Shown piece by piece: positions 30,485 through 37,867 of a stretch of DNA of 64,000 nt. Origin of the DNA: Paracoccus sp. TOH (GTDB taxonomy: Bacteria; Pseudomonadota; Alphaproteobacteria; Rhodobacterales; Rhodobacteraceae); NCBI RefSeq assembly GCF_030388245.1, contig NZ_CP098361.1, positions 1,177,001 through 1,241,000 of the forward strand, given 5' to 3'. Under the pieces are notes generated by a model that was not told the DNA's origin, made no database searches, and saw only the letters and a list, made by a program, of their open reading frames with translations. Position numbers and translations under genes: made by a program. Each line of letters opens with the position of its first letter. Positions within the stretch are counted from its first letter, which is position 1.

Positions 30485-30956
30485 CCTCTTCGATCCATCC
30501 TTCAATGTTGTTCGATATAGAGGCATAGACAGCCTTACTATCTGCTCCGGCAGGATCATAGACCTTAGCGTAATTTGACATAGGCGTTTTTTGGGTGCCG
30601 ACGGTCCAGTTGGCGAATGGGTTGGCTCCCTTGTTGGTTGAATTTCCATTTTTATCCAATAGCTTATGAATGTTGATCCCTAGAATCGCCTTCTTTTGAG
30701 ACCATGCGTATTCTATTTCGTAGTCAACCCACTTTCGGCCCGCTGTGTGTGCTCCAATCAGGACGACAAGGGTGCTTCTTCCTGCCATATTGCCGTTGAT
30801 CCATTTCTTTACGGCATCGTCGCCCTTGGCCTTTATCTGCTCGAACTCATTACCAGATACAATCGGCTGCCCCTCTACCGAGCCGATGTTTTTGACTGTA
30901 GCAACACGCCAATTGTCTTCTGCATAGTGAAAGCTATAGAAGCACTTCCTAGTCAT
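30465..30956 (-). CDS. ThsB-like TIR protein (DUF1863, MTH538-type)
   Basis: A 163-residue protein of the DUF1863 TIR-like family, the same family as ThsB of Thoeris anti-phage systems. It opens RKCFYSFHYAEDNWRVATVK, continues with VSGNEFEQIKAKGDDAVKKW, STLVVLIGAHTAGRKWVDYE (Glu80 in the catalytic position) and KKAILGINIHKLLDKNGN. ThsB enzymes sense infection and convert NAD+ to a cyclic ADP-ribose signal. The gene is convergent with the TIR-SLOG pair and overlaps the SLOG 3' end by 20 bases. It has its own promoter region in the 400-base gap to ardA. Confidence 0.85.
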   Translation of the reverse strand: MTRKCFYSFHYAEDNWRVATVKNIGSVEGQPIVSGNEFEQIKAKGDDAVKKWINGNMAGRSTLVVLIGAHTAGRKWVDYEIEYAWSQKKAILGINIHKLLDKNGNSTNKGANPFANWTVGTQKTPMSNYAKVYDPAGADSKAVYASISNNIEGWIEEAIRLRG

Positions 30957-31362
30957 GTATCGTCCCCCTCATCATGTTTATCTTTCTTGCCCGACGATGT
31001 GCGTTCGTCTGGCGATGGAAGTTCTATTTCTACCGCCTGCCGTTGTCAGGTCAATATGGTGAACGACGCCCCTCCGTCTCCCAATAACGCAATGTGGAAG
31101 CGCGTTCGCCTTCGGGCCGGTGCGGCTCCCGCCGAGTCGTCTTCAACAGGTTTGCTAAGGGCGTTGCCCTCGCGCCAGCAAGGTAAGTGGAACCGTCAGG
31201 GGCGGTATCCCCAGCCTTCCGCGCCCCAGGGGGCTTGTGCAGGCCGGGTGATCCCCCTCCACCCCGGCCGCCCTTGCTCGTTGCTACCCCAGTCTCGGCG
31301 ACGGCCAGAAGGTCAGGCGCGGCGTTCCGCTTCGCTGACCTTCAGACCCGAGGAACAGAGAC
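30957..31362 (+). other. Long structured leader upstream of ardA
   Basis: About 400 bases without a gene separate the ThsB-like start from ardA. Hairpins are plentiful. The one nearest ardA pairs GAAGGTCAG (31308-31316) with CTGACCTTC (31335-31343) and ends 20 bases before the ATG, covering the region ahead of the ribosome site GAGGAACAGAG. AGGGC and GCCCT near 31156 form another. ardA genes of mobile elements are often expressed early from single-stranded promoters; whether that applies here is a guess. Confidence 0.45.
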
Positions 31363-31893
31363 ATGACCAGCGCAACCGACATCAATCCCCGCATCTATGT
31401 TGCCTGCCTTGCAGCCTATAACAACGGCTATCTGCATGGTGCCTGGATCGACGCGGATCAGGACGCCGACGACATCAGGAACAAGGTTTCCGCGATGCTT
31501 GCGCGCTCGCCGATCAAGGGCGCGGAGGAATACGCCATCCATGATTATGAGGGTTTCGAGGGCATCACCGTCCACGAGTATGCCGGCATCGACAAGGTTG
31601 CCCGCATGGCCGCGTTCATCGCGGAGCATGGCGCGCTAGGCGCTGGTCTGCTGGACCATTGCGACGATGACATGGATCAGGCCGAAGCCGCCTTGCAGGA
31701 TTGCTATCACGGCCAGTTCGCCAGCCTCGCCGACTTCATGGAGGAAGTGACCACCGAAAGCGGCGTCACCATCCCCGAGGCGCTGCGCTACTATATTGAT
31801 TGGGAAGCAATGGCCCGCGATGCTGAAATGGGCGGCGAGTTCTTCACGGTCGAAACCGCACATGACGAGGTGCATGTGTTTTCCAGCCGGTGA
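31363..31893 (+). CDS. ardA: Antirestriction protein ArdA
   Basis: A 176-residue, very acidic DNA-mimic protein that blocks type I restriction enzymes when the element enters a new host. It begins with the family signature PRIYVACLAAYNNGYLHGAW followed by IDADQD, and contains EEYAIHDYEGFEG and DCYHGQFASLADFMEEV. Length and acidity fit. A fragment of a second copy sits at 27886. It lies just inside the defence module, in the leading part of the element. Confidence 0.95.
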   Translation: MTSATDINPRIYVACLAAYNNGYLHGAWIDADQDADDIRNKVSAMLARSPIKGAEEYAIHDYEGFEGITVHEYAGIDKVARMAAFIAEHGALGAGLLDHCDDDMDQAEAALQDCYHGQFASLADFMEEVTTESGVTIPEALRYYIDWEAMARDAEMGGEFFTVETAHDEVHVFSSR

Positions 31894-32094
31894 AAGCCCG
31901 ATCACCTTGCCCGCATATTGCGGGCAAGGTATCTCGCAGAATCGCAGCAATAGTGTTAACAAGAAAATAACCAATAATGATCGGCTGCGCCGCTCAAGGT
32001 TTCTGTATTTAGCGGCTCCTATTACTTCATGAAATCTTTGACCATCTCCAGTCCGGGCGTTGTTCTGCGCGCCCCGGCTTTGGGAGGTGACGCC

Positions 32095-32881
32095 ATGCTT
32101 TTAAGCATCGACTGGCGCTCGCCGGCGGCATACCGACACGCGAAGCACATTCCTGCCGCCGGTTTCGCCTGGGAATATCTGCGCCGGAATGACGAGTATC
32201 GTCATGACTTCCAGACCATCGCACTGACCGGACAACCGGGCAGCCCCGAACTTGAAGCGTTCGCGCATCGTTGGGGTTTGCGATTTCCCATGCGATCCCG
32301 ATGCGCCGCATGACCGGCCGCCGCCAATCTGGAGTCCGAGCCTTCAACCGCAAGCAGTGATGCTGTCGCCCGTCGAACATAGAGACGGTGACACGGAACC
32401 GATAGTTGCGCTTGCGCATCTTGCCGGCCTCGACCTGCGCCGCGCCACCGATGGCTGGCACGGCATTTGGCAGGCCGATGGCATCGCGCATCAATTCTGG
32501 TTGCCCGAGGCGGTGCCGGACGCCGCAGCGTTCTACGCCGTCACGCTACCGATGGACTCCTTTCTGGAGCTTCGCACCCACGCCGCCCGGCGCTTCTGGC
32601 GATCATTGAACGGTCGTCCGCCCGGTCCCGATTTCCGGGCGATCCCGGCCCAGCTTCGGCAATGGCATATCCTGTCCCTGCGCGCGCTCGATGCCCGCTT
32701 GCGCGGGGAAAGCTATCGCACCATCGCGGAAGTCCTGCTCGGCTTTCGCGGCACCAAGGAGGATTTCGAGAACGACCCGCGCAAGAACAAGGCCCGCCGC
32801 TTGGTCGCGCATGGCGTCAGGATGATGCGCGGCGGCTATCGCCTGTTGCTCCAATACCCGATCAAACCCGGCAAGCATTGA
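32095..32881 (+). pseudogene. DUF6499-DUF2285 protein, frameshifted
   Basis: The first frame (32095-32313) encodes MLLSIDWRSPAAYRHAKHIP and ends the DUF6499 domain at RWGLRFP. The second frame resumes at CDPDAPHDRPPPIWSP (32291) and carries the DUF2285 domain up to GGYRLLLQYPIKPGKH. In ICEs of this kind the two form one protein. One extra base (or two missing) at 32287-32291 breaks it. GGGAGG precedes the ATG. DUF2285 proteins are probable regulators of element genes. Whether this is real decay, a sequencing error or recoding cannot be told. Confidence 0.7.
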
Positions 32882-32899
32882 TCCCGCGCGGGAACCGCC

Positions 32900-33187
32900 T
32901 CATGCCTTGTTCGCCGCCGCCTGTTCCAGAATCTTCCGATAGCCCTCACGCGAAAGCCATTGCGCGCGTTCAAGGTGGCTTTGCCAACAACGATAGGTGC
33001 GCAGTTCCTCGGCCGCAGGATCGCGGTGCAGCACGATCCGCGCGACTTCCTTCCAGTCCGCGCCATCGGCCTTTGCGTCGAGCAGACGCCAATAGGTGAC
33101 GTGGTGCTGTTCATCGTAAGGTGTAATGTCGTTTCCCGTGGGCGCTTCGTCGTCCACATCGGGATCGAGTTCGACGGGAACCCGCAT
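32900..33187 (-). CDS. DUF2285-like small protein
   Basis: A 95-residue protein with DEQHHVTYWRLLDAKADGAD and a C-terminal helix TYRCWQSHLERAQWLSREGYRKIL that resembles the end of DUF2285 domains. Such small genes sit next to the DUF6499/DUF2285 gene in many alphaproteobacterial ICEs. The start at 33187 is preferred over 33193 because AAGGGG lies seven bases ahead. It is convergent with the frameshifted gene, 18 bases apart. Confidence 0.6.
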   Translation of the reverse strand: MRVPVELDPDVDDEAPTGNDITPYDEQHHVTYWRLLDAKADGADWKEVARIVLHRDPAAEELRTYRCWQSHLERAQWLSREGYRKILEQAAANKA

Positions 33188-33267
33188 AGCCATTCCCCTT
33201 GATCCTGGAGGGCCTTGCTTGCGGTGCGCCCCCGCAAATGGCCCCTCTGACCCTGGTGATCGGGGAG

Positions 33268-33403
33268 TTAGTAACCGTGACTAGACGGCCCCATGACCTT
33301 TAGGCGAGAAGCCCTGGACATACGCCATAGGCTCCCCGACCATAAGGTTCGAGGATAGTGGTGCCGTCACGGCCGGCACCAACCGCTAGTCAGGGGTTAC
33401 TAA
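33268..33403. ncRNA. Putative structured RNA or DNA element
   Basis: A 136-base block closed by a long imperfect stem: TTAGTAACCGTGACTAG (33268-33284) against CTAGTCAGGGGTTACTAA (33386-33403). Inside, GGTGCCG and CGGCACC form a hairpin, and a nested pair ACCTT/AAGGT encloses GGCG/CGCC, giving a multibranch fold. No protein frame fits. It lies between the DUF2285-like start and the AlpA-like operon. It could be an RNA regulator, an origin structure or a recombination site. No known family was recognised. Confidence 0.5.
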
Positions 33404-33532
33404 GCCCCAGAGCAGCGCGTCTGCTCCGTCCGCAGTCTTAGCCGAGCTGCGCCCGAATGTCTTTGTCTATTCGTCCCGGCTGGCAGCCCGGCGCTGAAAT
33501 CCCTCGCATATTTGCCGCGCAACGCCCCCGGT

Positions 33533-33602
33533 CAGGGGGTGCCGCCAGCGCATAGGCGCAAATGCGGCACGCTACGCGCCGCCGGTCCCTCTCCATGGTT
33601 CG
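33533..33602 (+). promoter_or_regulatory. Shared leader, copy A (upstream of the alpA-like gene)
   Basis: About 83 percent identical over 70 bases to 57803-57871. Both copies contain GTGCCGC and GCGGCAC as an inverted repeat (33539-33545 and 33564-33570), end in CTCCATGGTTCG, and stand about 55 bases before a GGAGG ribosome site and ATG. It is probably a common operator or RNA leader for two operons of the element. Confidence 0.6.
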
Positions 33603-33656
33603 CCACAGTCCGCTGTCGCCCCCGACAGCCGAATCCTGATGAACCGGAGGTGATCC

Positions 33657-33926
33657 ATGTCCAACCCGCTCGCGGACCTTCCGCCGCGCATGTTGCGCAC
33701 CAAGGAAGCCGCGCGCTTCCTCGGCATTTCCATCCGAACCCTTGAGAAGCATCGCACCTACGGAACCGGCCCGACCTATCGCAAGATCGGCGGGCGCGTC
33801 CTCTACGCGGTCGAGGACTTGCAAGCCTGGACCGCGATAGGTGCGCGCAAGTCCACCAGCGACAAGACCGCCGGCACCGTCTTTCCCGCCCGTCCGCTCA
33901 CGCCCGAAGAACGGGGCAGCCGCTAG
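33657..33926 (+). CDS. AlpA/excisionase-like HTH protein
   Basis: An 89-residue DNA-binding protein of the MerR-like helix-turn-helix 17 group: MLRTKEAARFLGISIRTLEKHR is the winged helix-turn-helix, followed by the wing (TYRKIGGRVLYAVEDLQAW). Members act as excisionases or regulators of mobile elements. GGAGGTGATCC lies directly before the ATG. Its stop is adjacent to the repA start, so the two are in one operon headed by the shared leader. Confidence 0.8.
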   Translation: MSNPLADLPPRMLRTKEAARFLGISIRTLEKHRTYGTGPTYRKIGGRVLYAVEDLQAWTAIGARKSTSDKTAGTVFPARPLTPEERGSR

Positions 33927-35003
33927 ATGCTGCGCGAGGACGATCACGACCCCCCGCAGTCGTCCGAGGTTAGCGAGCGCAGCCGCCTCGACCCCTTCGT
34001 GGTCGCAACGGGCGACGCGCCGCCGCGCGATCAGCGCGACTTGATGGAACGGCCGTTTTTTTCGCTGGCGAAAACCCCGCGCACCAAGCCGATTCTCTAC
34101 AAGGCCGCCGATATAGAGGTGCAGGTGTTCGGGATGCCCGAACACGGCATGGCGACCATATGGGACGCCGATGTTCTGATATGGGCCGCCTCGCAGATTG
34201 TCGCGGCCGAGAACAACGGCCTCACCACGTCGCGCTTCTTTCGCTTCACGCCCTATCATCTGTTGCGCGCCATCGGACGGCCGACCGGCAACCGGCAATA
34301 TCTATTGCTCAAGGCCGCGCTCGCACGGCTGCAATCCACTGTCATCGCCACCACGATCCGCAACGGCCCGCATTGGCGCCGCCGGCAATTTTCATGGATC
34401 AACGAATGGGAGGAATTGACGACGCGCGCCGGCCGCGTCGAGGGCATGGAATTCGTCCTGCCCGAATGGTTCTATAACAGCGTCATAGGCCGCTCGCTGG
34501 TCCTGACCATCGACCCGGACTATTTCCGGCTGACTGGCGGCATCGAGCGTTGGCTTTACCGCGTCGCCCGCAAACACGCCGGCCACCAGCGCCATGGCTG
34601 GATTTTCGAGGTCGCGCACCTTCATCAGAAGTCCGGCAGCATCGCGCGGCCGTCCGACTTCGCGCTCGACCTGCGCCGGATCGCGGCCCGCCAACCGCTT
34701 CCCGGCTACCTGCTCCAGATCGAGCGGGAGGATGGCCGCGAGCTGCTGCGCATCCGCCCCGAAAACTTATCAACAGGCACTGTTGATAACCCTGTTAAAG
34801 CCATCGGCACATCAGGCGCACGGGGTATCGGCACATCAGGCGCAGCACTATCGGCACATCAGGCGCATGAACCCCAGCTAACGCTTTGGCCTGAAACGCG
34901 GAATCCGACCGCTAACTTATCTAACAGAGAATCTAACTCTTTTTCTTTGACGCGCGCACACGCGAGGCGTGGTGCCGGTTCCGCCGGGAGCGGCTGGCCA
35001 TGA
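33927..35003 (+). CDS. RepA-type replication initiator
   Basis: A 358-residue initiator of the plasmid RepA family. The conserved core includes MERPFFSLAKTPRTKPILYK, IEVQVFGMPEHGMATIWDAD, FFRFTPYHLLRAIGRPTGNRQY and the winged-helix part VLTIDPDYFRLTGGIERWLYR. Such genes occur in ICEs of this class and may give autonomous replication of the excised circle. Unusually, the 3' end holds DnaA-like boxes and three iterons within the coding sequence. The C-terminal 80 residues are low-complexity and encode those DNA sites. The stop overlaps the methyltransferase start. Confidence 0.85.
   Translation: MLREDDHDPPQSSEVSERSRLDPFVVATGDAPPRDQRDLMERPFFSLAKTPRTKPILYKAADIEVQVFGMPEHGMATIWDADVLIWAASQIVAAENNGLTTSRFFRFTPYHLLRAIGRPTGNRQYLLLKAALARLQSTVIATTIRNGPHWRRRQFSWINEWEELTTRAGRVEGMEFVLPEWFYNSVIGRSLVLTIDPDYFRLTGGIERWLYRVARKHAGHQRHGWIFEVAHLHQKSGSIARPSDFALDLRRIAARQPLPGYLLQIEREDGRELLRIRPENLSTGTVDNPVKAIGTSGARGIGTSGAALSAHQAHEPQLTLWPETRNPTANLSNRESNSFSLTRAHARRGAGSAGSGWP
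34767..34952 (+). other. Candidate oriV: inverted DnaA-like boxes, three iterons, AT-rich tract
   Basis: TTATCAACA (34767-34775) and its inverse TGTTGATAA (34781-34789) flank five bases. Three exact 18-bp repeats ATCGGCACATCAGGCGCA follow at 34803, 34827 and 34850. Their spacing is 24 and then 23 bases, so the third is out of frame with the first two. The selection must therefore be on DNA, not protein. An AT-rich tract (about 34911-34950) follows, as in iteron origins. Confidence 0.7.
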
Positions 35004-36448
35004 TGCGCGCGCTCGACCTGTTCAGCGCCGCAGCCGGAGGCTGGTCGCTCGGCCTGCATCGCGCCGGCTTCGTCACCATCGCCGCCTGCGAAATCGTCGA
35101 ATGGCGGCGCATCCTTTACGCAGAGAACAACCCTCATGTCAGACTCTACGAGGACGTGCGCGGACTCACGGCAGCTCGCCTTGTTTCCGACCTTGGAATC
35201 CTGCCCGACATCATCGTCGGCAGCCCGCCGTGCCAGGACATCAGCAGCGCCAACACCAAAGGGCGAGGCATCGACGGGGAACGGTCGGGCCTCTATCTCG
35301 AAGCCGTCCGGCTGGTCGGAGATTGCCGCCCTCGCTGGTTCGCTTTTGAGAACAGCCCTAATCTCAGAACTCGCGGCGCTGACCGGCTGCTCGATGAACT
35401 GGAAACGCTCGGCTACGCCGTCGAGCCGTGCGTGGTGGGTGCTGACAGCGTTGGCGCCAACCATGTCCGCAAGCGGTCATGGCTCATCGGCTACGACCCC
35501 GGCCAGCTTGCCGACACCCGTATCGCAATCCCAGCAGGGTGGCATCCGTCTGGAGGGTGGTTCTGGTGCGCGCAGGGCGATGAAGGAATCGGGCCTCTAC
35601 GACCTGTTCCGCAGTCAGACCTTGGCGACGCCGAGGAAATCGGATGCGGATCGCGGTGGCAGGGGCGACGTGTTGAGCCAGTTGCAGGGCCATGCCAGCC
35701 GCCATGCGGGGATGATGGGAACGCCGACAGCGAACGCAGCGCCGCGGGGGAGCGTCCTGCGCAAGCTCAAGGGCCGGATGACATCGGATCAGGACGATTT
35801 CGAACGGACGCCGACCATGAGCGAGGTGCTGCATTTCGACAGGCCGGACATGCCCCATGGCATGATGCCGACGCCGGTAAAGCCGAACGGCGGCCGCAGG
35901 TTGAGCGCGCAGGAGATAGAGACGGGACGCCGGGCGAACGGGGCGAAGGCGCAGATCGACACGCCGAACCTGTTGCGCCACGCGGCGGAAACCCTGCCGA
36001 CACCGACGAAGCGCGACAGCCGCATGGACGGCTGGAGTCCGGCCTACGAGCGGCGGAAGTCGCCGACGATGGACGCGATGATGAGCAGGGCAATGATGGC
36101 CTCGACGCCGACAGCAACGAGGAACCAACTGGCCCCATCATCCATCCAGAAATGGGCGGGCGCGCGGGCGCTGGCGGTGATGTTGCGGAACCATGGGCTG
36201 ACTGGAACGGCGGCCTTGCCCATCACCTACGGCTGGATGATGGGCTTTCCGCCTGGGTGGCTGACACGCGCATTGCGCTCGGTAGTCGCAAAGGGACTTC
36301 TGCTGCCAGCTTGATCGTCGAAGCCTTCGGCGACGCTGTTCTTCCGCAAATCCCCGAAGCCATCGGCCGCGCCATCCTGCGCACCGAAGCCGCGCTCGAC
36401 GCCGTGCTGGTGCGCTCCACCCCCGACATTCCCGGAGACGAACAATGA
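35000..36448 (+). CDS. C5 cytosine DNA methyltransferase
   Basis: A 482-residue enzyme that methylates cytosine C5 in a specific DNA site. Motif I is LDLFSAAAGGWSLGLHRAG, motif IV carries the nucleophile Cys78 in GSPPCQDIS, motif VI has Glu117 in ENSP, motif VIII is VRKRSWLIG, and motif X is AFGDAVLPQIPEAIG near the end. Residues 170-390 form a long, Asp/Glu/Arg-rich low-complexity insert in place of the target-recognition domain. No restriction partner is seen, so it is probably a solitary, protective methylase. The ATG overlaps the repA stop. A second long frame overlaps the insert. Confidence 0.92.
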   Translation: MMRALDLFSAAAGGWSLGLHRAGFVTIAACEIVEWRRILYAENNPHVRLYEDVRGLTAARLVSDLGILPDIIVGSPPCQDISSANTKGRGIDGERSGLYLEAVRLVGDCRPRWFAFENSPNLRTRGADRLLDELETLGYAVEPCVVGADSVGANHVRKRSWLIGYDPGQLADTRIAIPAGWHPSGGWFWCAQGDEGIGPLRPVPQSDLGDAEEIGCGSRWQGRRVEPVAGPCQPPCGDDGNADSERSAAGERPAQAQGPDDIGSGRFRTDADHERGAAFRQAGHAPWHDADAGKAERRPQVERAGDRDGTPGERGEGADRHAEPVAPRGGNPADTDEARQPHGRLESGLRAAEVADDGRDDEQGNDGLDADSNEEPTGPIIHPEMGGRAGAGGDVAEPWADWNGGLAHHLRLDDGLSAWVADTRIALGSRKGTSAASLIVEAFGDAVLPQIPEAIGRAILRTEAALDAVLVRSTPDIPGDEQ

Positions 36449-36963
36449 CCCGCCGCGCCCATCGCAGCGCGCACGGCCGTCCGCTGCCGGACGGACCCGC
36501 GCCCTTCACCACCCTGGTCGAACTGACCTTCGAGAAACGCAAGATCGAGCATTGGATCAGGTTCGGCCGCAAGACCTACGAACAGATCATCGACCGCCGC
36601 CGCAGCGTCGTCGGCTTCGCGCCGGAGAGTGTCTTCGCCTTCGTCCGATGGGCGAGCGGCGAGCATGGCACGGTCGTTTCGCGCATCGACATTGTGCGAG
36701 CCATCGGGCGCGGCGAGCCGTTCCAGACGTTGCCCTTCGTGCGGCCCGGCGGCGAAATCCTGTTGCGGCTCGACGGCTGGCCGAAGGTGCAGCGCGCCCT
36801 TGCCGTGATCAACGCCGTGGAATCGCTCGGCCTCGACCCCGCCGACATATCGCCGGACTACTGGCGTCACGCGCACAATCGCCTGACCGCCAATCTGGAG
36901 CCGAGCGCCTACACGCCCGAACGTCATGCGGCATGGATCGGACGCCGGAGGATCGACCCATGA
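36445..36963 (+). CDS. DUF2840 protein
   Basis: A 172-residue protein of unknown function found in the transfer region of alphaproteobacterial ICEs. Core segments are TTLVELTFEKRKIEHWIRFG, VVGFAPESVFAFVRWASGEHG and the C-terminal EPSAYTPERHAAWIGRRRI. It is coupled by ATGA overlaps to the methyltransferase upstream and the TraF peptidase downstream, so it probably belongs to the transfer programme. No enzymatic motif was seen. Confidence 0.75.
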   Translation: MTRRAHRSAHGRPLPDGPAPFTTLVELTFEKRKIEHWIRFGRKTYEQIIDRRRSVVGFAPESVFAFVRWASGEHGTVVSRIDIVRAIGRGEPFQTLPFVRPGGEILLRLDGWPKVQRALAVINAVESLGLDPADISPDYWRHAHNRLTANLEPSAYTPERHAAWIGRRRIDP

Positions 36964-37529
36964 CGCGCCGCCGCTATCTCGCGGTCACGGCGCTGGCCGC
37001 AATCGGCATTGCCGCCGCAAGCGCCGTCGAGACGCCGACGAAACTCATCTGGAACGCCACCGCCAGCGCGCCGGTCGGCTTCTACACGGTCGAGCCAGCC
37101 GATGCGCTCGACGTGCCGGAGCTGGTCGCAGTCCAGCCACCCGAACCGCTCGCCGCCTTCATGGTCGGGCGCGGCTATGTTGGGCGCGGCGTTCCGCTGT
37201 TGAAGCGCGTCCTCGGCTTGCCGGGGCAGCGGGTTTGCCGCACCGGCCGCACGATCACGGTTGACGGGATCGAGATGGGCGACGCGCTCGACCGCGACCG
37301 GATCGGGCGGGAACTGCCCATCTGGCAGGGCTGCCGCGTCATCGCCCCCGGCGAAATCTTCCTCATGAATTGGGATGTCCGCGACAGCCTGGACGGCCGG
37401 TATTTCGGACCCATCCCCACAAGCTCGGTCATCGGTCGGGCGGTCCCGCTCTGGACCGATGAGGAAGGCGTCGGCCGCTACGAGTGGCGCGCGCCGACCA
37501 CTGATTTCCCCCAACCAGAAGGAGACTAA
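36960..37529 (+). CDS. traF: Conjugative signal peptidase TraF (S26)
   Basis: A 189-residue S26C-type peptidase which processes and, in IncP plasmids, cyclises the TrbC pilin. The N-terminal helix anchors it in the membrane. The catalytic serine is in TASAPVGFY (Ser37) and the lysine in PLLKRVLGLPG (Lys82). The C-terminal DSLDGRYFGPIPTSSVIGRA is typical of the family. It starts with an ATGA overlap. Its substrate is probably the pilin at 49200. Confidence 0.88.
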   Translation: MTRRRYLAVTALAAIGIAAASAVETPTKLIWNATASAPVGFYTVEPADALDVPELVAVQPPEPLAAFMVGRGYVGRGVPLLKRVLGLPGQRVCRTGRTITVDGIEMGDALDRDRIGRELPIWQGCRVIAPGEIFLMNWDVRDSLDGRYFGPIPTSSVIGRAVPLWTDEEGVGRYEWRAPTTDFPQPEGD

Positions 37530-37531
37530 CC

Positions 37532-37864
37532 ATGCCCGCCAATATCTTTGAACCCACCGCCAACGGCTACGCCGGCCGCGTCCGACTGTTCGGCATCGAC
37601 GAGGCAATCGTTCTTGTCGCCATCGAGCCGGGCGACGGCGAGAACACGCCCGCCTATCGCATCCAGCTCGACGACGAGGACGGCCCCGAGATCGGCGGGG
37701 CGTGGAAACGTGTCGGCGAACGCGCCGGGGATTACATCGCCCTGGAGATCGACAGCCCGCTTTTTCCCGCGCTGTTTCGTCCGGCGCTGTTCCAGGCCGA
37801 CGACAAGGGGCGCACCTTCCGGCTCGCATGGAAGCGGCCACGGGCGCGCGAGGATCGGGGCTGA
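37532..37864 (+). CDS. DUF736 protein
   Basis: A 110-residue small beta-rich protein, part of the conserved gene set of alphaproteobacterial conjugative elements. It has the family pattern GYAGRVRLFGIDEAIVLVAI followed by AYRIQLDDEDGPEIGGAWKR and YIALEIDSPLFPALFRPALF. It is expressed with traF (two-base gap, AGGAG ahead). Function unknown. Confidence 0.8.
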   Translation: MPANIFEPTANGYAGRVRLFGIDEAIVLVAIEPGDGENTPAYRIQLDDEDGPEIGGAWKRVGERAGDYIALEIDSPLFPALFRPALFQADDKGRTFRLAWKRPRAREDRG

Positions 37865-37867
37865 TCG

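Noticed and set aside
35136-36314. Second long frame in the methyltransferase region as an independent gene
   Set aside because: It lacks the catalytic motifs and a ribosome site. The main frame holds both the N- and C-terminal methylase motifs. It is kept only as a finding.
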